From Sphingobium chungbukense (GTDB lineage Bacteria > Pseudomonadota > Alphaproteobacteria > Sphingomonadales > Sphingomonadaceae): a stretch of DNA of 64,000 bases. Below, in pieces: positions 62,278 through 64,000 of the stretch. How positions within the stretch are numbered: position 1 is the stretch's first letter; each line of letters begins with the position of its first letter. The translations under genes and the position numbers were made by a program. The notes under the pieces are model-generated. The model was not told the origin of the DNA and ran no database searches. It saw only the letters and a program-made list of their open reading frames with translations. Location: the NCBI RefSeq assembly GCF_001005725.1, contig NZ_LBIC01000013.1, positions 62,001 through 126,000 of the forward strand, given 5' to 3'.

Positions 62278-62568
62278 TCAGCAACCGCCCCGCGACCTAC
62301 GCAACATGCGGGAGGCTCCGTCCTGGGTTCCCATCTCCCGCATAGCGATCCGATGGTCCTGCATCATCTCACCGTGCATCGGCACTTCGCGGTGTCGCAT
62401 TCCTTGCATCTGGGCCGTGTCGGACCGAGCCGGCGCCGGCTTCGCCTTGAGCGTCTGCTCAAGGTCCGGCATGCCCGGCGGCATCCCATCGGCGAGAACT
62501 GGCCCGGCGCCGACGGCAAGGACGCCAAAGGCTGCGAGCGAAGCGATAATCGCTGCTTTCTTGCGCAA
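62278..62568 (-). CDS. Small secreted Met/His-containing protein
   Basis: 96 residues from a TTG at 62568, which has AAGGA six bases upstream; the next TTG at 62583 adds five residues. Signal peptide (KKAAIIASLAAFGVLAVGAG ending VLA), then a hydrophilic stretch with Met and His (MQGMRHREVPMHGEMMQDHR) and terminal Cys. No family recognised; metal binding suggested by composition and the neighbouring genes. Confidence 0.65.
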   Translation of the reverse strand: MRKKAAIIASLAAFGVLAVGAGPVLADGMPPGMPDLEQTLKAKPAPARSDTAQMQGMRHREVPMHGEMMQDHRIAMREMGTQDGASRMLRRSRGGC

Positions 62569-62674
62569 ATATGATTCCTTCAAGTCTGAGTTTCAGTTCG
62601 ACCGGACACATGCCCGGTCGATTCTCGCTCCCCAGGGAGCTTGCCGTTGAGATGGTGTCGGCCTGGAGGCGGCA

Positions 62675-62692
62675 GTATACGTAATTTGCGAA
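62675..62692. promoter_or_regulatory. Shared copper-block motif, copy 2
   Basis: GTATACGTAATTTGCGAA, matching copy 1 at 16 of 18 positions; the palindrome is imperfect (CGTAA-T-TTGCG). 107 bases before the start of the gene at 62278-62568. Confidence 0.6.
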
Positions 62693-63196
62693 GCCGGCGG
62701 TCAGCTTGCCATGTCCGCTTTAGTTCGGCTATTAGCAAAAGCTGGGCGCGGATGACCGAAGACGGCGGCCATCAAAGCCTCCGCCTAGCCCGAGCACTGG
62801 AAAGCGACGCCGCCTGCTGCAGTGGCAAACAGCGAAACGTAAATCGCACGCCGCTTTTGCTTCGGCGCGATCGTGGCAAGGCTCACCGCCGAACCAGCCA
62901 CTCGGACTGGCCCAGGCTAAATTGTCGGAATAGACGCTCGCTCGGATCGGTGCCGCAGTGATTGAACGCTCGCCTGGCTGATGATTGATCAACTGGCGAG
63001 GGCCGCAACCAGCTTAGAAGGGCAATTTTTTCTTCCCAGAGGGGGCGGGCACAAAAGCGATCGGTTCGGGTATTACGGATATTGCCCTCCCGAGCGCCCT
63101 TTAAGGGAAGAGCGGCGCTTCGCCTCGGTGGATCTCATCGGGATCGAGAAAAGCGCGTTTGCGTCAGTTTCACGATTGCTCAGGAGGGGCTTCGAA
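62693..63196. other. Non-coding region before the third multicopper oxidase
   Basis: About 500 bases without a gene I can support. Several short frames are open on both strands but lack ribosome sites and look random. Must contain the oxidase promoter. Confidence 0.4.
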
Positions 63197-64000
63197 ATGA
63201 CTTTTCTGAGCCGGCGAACTCTCTTGGCGGGCGGAGGCCTCCTGCTGGGGGCGGCATGCACGCGCAGATTTGCGACGCCGGACCAAGCAGGCACGCTGCC
63301 CATTCCTCGCCTGTTAGATGCACGCGACCATGGGCAGAGAATTGGACTGAGGGCGCAGGAAGGGGAAACCACTTTCTTCCCAGGGCGGCGGAGCGCCACC
63401 ATGGGATACAACGGCAGCTATCTCGGCCCGACTCTGCGGGTACATCGCGGGGACGACGTGACGGTGACTGTCAGCAACAATCTGTCTGCTGATACCACGG
63501 TTCACTGGCACGGGCTGCTCGTACCGGGAGAGCTGGACGGCAGCCCCCACCAGACCATTAGTCCAGGCGAGACTTGGCGTCCGACGCTGCCGATCCGTCA
63601 GCCGGCGGCCACTCTCTTTTATCATTCCCATGCACACGGCCGAACGGCGGAGCAGGTCTATGCAGGCCTAGCGGGATTGCTCTTCGTCACCGACGAGGAA
63701 GAGCAAGGTCTCGGTTTGCCTTCAGATTACGGCGTCGACGATCTACCAATATTGATCCAGGATCGGCAGTTCGTGGATGGCCGTCTGGTGTTACCGGCGG
63801 GCATGATGGTGGCGTTGGACGGGAGGCGGGGCAACGTTATTCTCGTAAACGGCGCGTACAACCCGCGAGCAGACGTTCCCAGAAGCTTAGTGCGGCTGCG
63901 GCTTGTAAATGGTTCGAATGCCCGGACTTACGATCTTTCGTTCAGCGACGGACGAGCCTTTTATTGGATCGGCACCGAGGGCGGCCTTTTGGAAAAGTCC
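63197..64000 (+). CDS. Multicopper oxidase (CueO/SufI-like), 5' part
   Basis: 268 residues visible; the gene continues beyond the window. ATG 63197 has AGGAGG nine bases upstream. Twin-arginine signal (MTFLSRRTLLAGGGLLLGAA) with a Cys right after. The first cupredoxin domain carries TVHWHGLLVP and FYHSHAHG copper motifs; the second domain starts near LPILIQDRQFVDG. Differs from the CopA pair: no Met-rich insert seen so far. Probably a periplasmic Cu(I) oxidase. Confidence 0.9.
   Translation, partial: MTFLSRRTLLAGGGLLLGAACTRRFATPDQAGTLPIPRLLDARDHGQRIGLRAQEGETTFFPGRRSATMGYNGSYLGPTLRVHRGDDVTVTVSNNLSADTTVHWHGLLVPGELDGSPHQTISPGETWRPTLPIRQPAATLFYHSHAHGRTAEQVYAGLAGLLFVTDEEEQGLGLPSDYGVDDLPILIQDRQFVDGRLVLPAGMMVALDGRRGNVILVNGAYNPRADVPRSLVRLRLVNGSNARTYDLSFSDGRAFYWIGTEGGLLEKS

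Noticed and set aside
1..64000. CRISPR arrays, tRNA or rRNA genes
   Set aside because: No regularly spaced repeats, cloverleaf or rRNA signature seen by eye.

Overview
The window is about 65% GC and densely coded. Codon use, short ATGA-type overlaps and gene content (oleate hydratase, class I PHA synthase, FixLJ, cbb3 oxidase, CopAB pairs) point to an alphaproteobacterium, most likely a sphingomonad. This is inferred from protein character, not from a marker gene: no rRNA, tRNA or replication gene was seen. An SSB gene, a toxin-antitoxin pair and several insertion sequences, some nested, suggest an accessory replicon or genomic island.

Layout. (1) 1-8026, minus strand: 3' partial oleate hydratase gene downstream of a complete nine-gene N-type F-ATPase operon transcribed D-C-Q-R-B-E-F-A-G; its c subunit carries the sodium-type ligand pattern. 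(2) 8302-13884: a phasin gene facing away from phaC, a MaoC-phosphate acetyltransferase fusion, ackA and fabI, a carbon-storage and overflow module. (3) 14043-23739: copper block 1, with a CueR-type regulator, a P1B copper ATPase with a textbook MerR promoter, a methyltransferase, copC-copD, a CnrY/X/H-like ECF sigma system, and copA-copB. Three promoters here share one ECF-like motif. (4) 23830-27000: a DUF305 protein and a heme-PAS FixL/FixJ oxygen-sensing pair with an extra receiver protein. (5) 27062-32761: corA, SDR/TetR pair, truncated PepSY protein, ssb and a decayed IS3 element. (6) 32807-39913: cbb3 oxidase genes ccoNOQP with ccoI and ccoS. (7) 40259-47692: a lipoprotein and a nitric-oxide module (hmp, DUF1971, truncated hemoglobin, NsrR, zinc ribbon, cupin, quinol NO reductase) with two NsrR-like operators between its divergent arms. 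(8) 48074-53398: a TonB-receptor stump, an IS21 element inserted in an older IS21 remnant with a 5-bp target duplication, and a dinJ-yafQ pair. (9) 53782-64000: copper block 2, with DUF411, MFS, copB, copA, alcohol and aldehyde dehydrogenases, small secreted Met/His-rich proteins and a third, partial multicopper oxidase.

Taken together the genes suit life at low oxygen with copper and nitrosative stress: high-affinity respiration, O2 sensing by FixLJ, NO removal by Hmp and NorB, an auxiliary cation-pumping ATPase, PHA and acetate metabolism as redox and carbon sinks, and layered copper control by at least a MerR regulator and an ECF sigma factor, plus a possible third palindromic operator.
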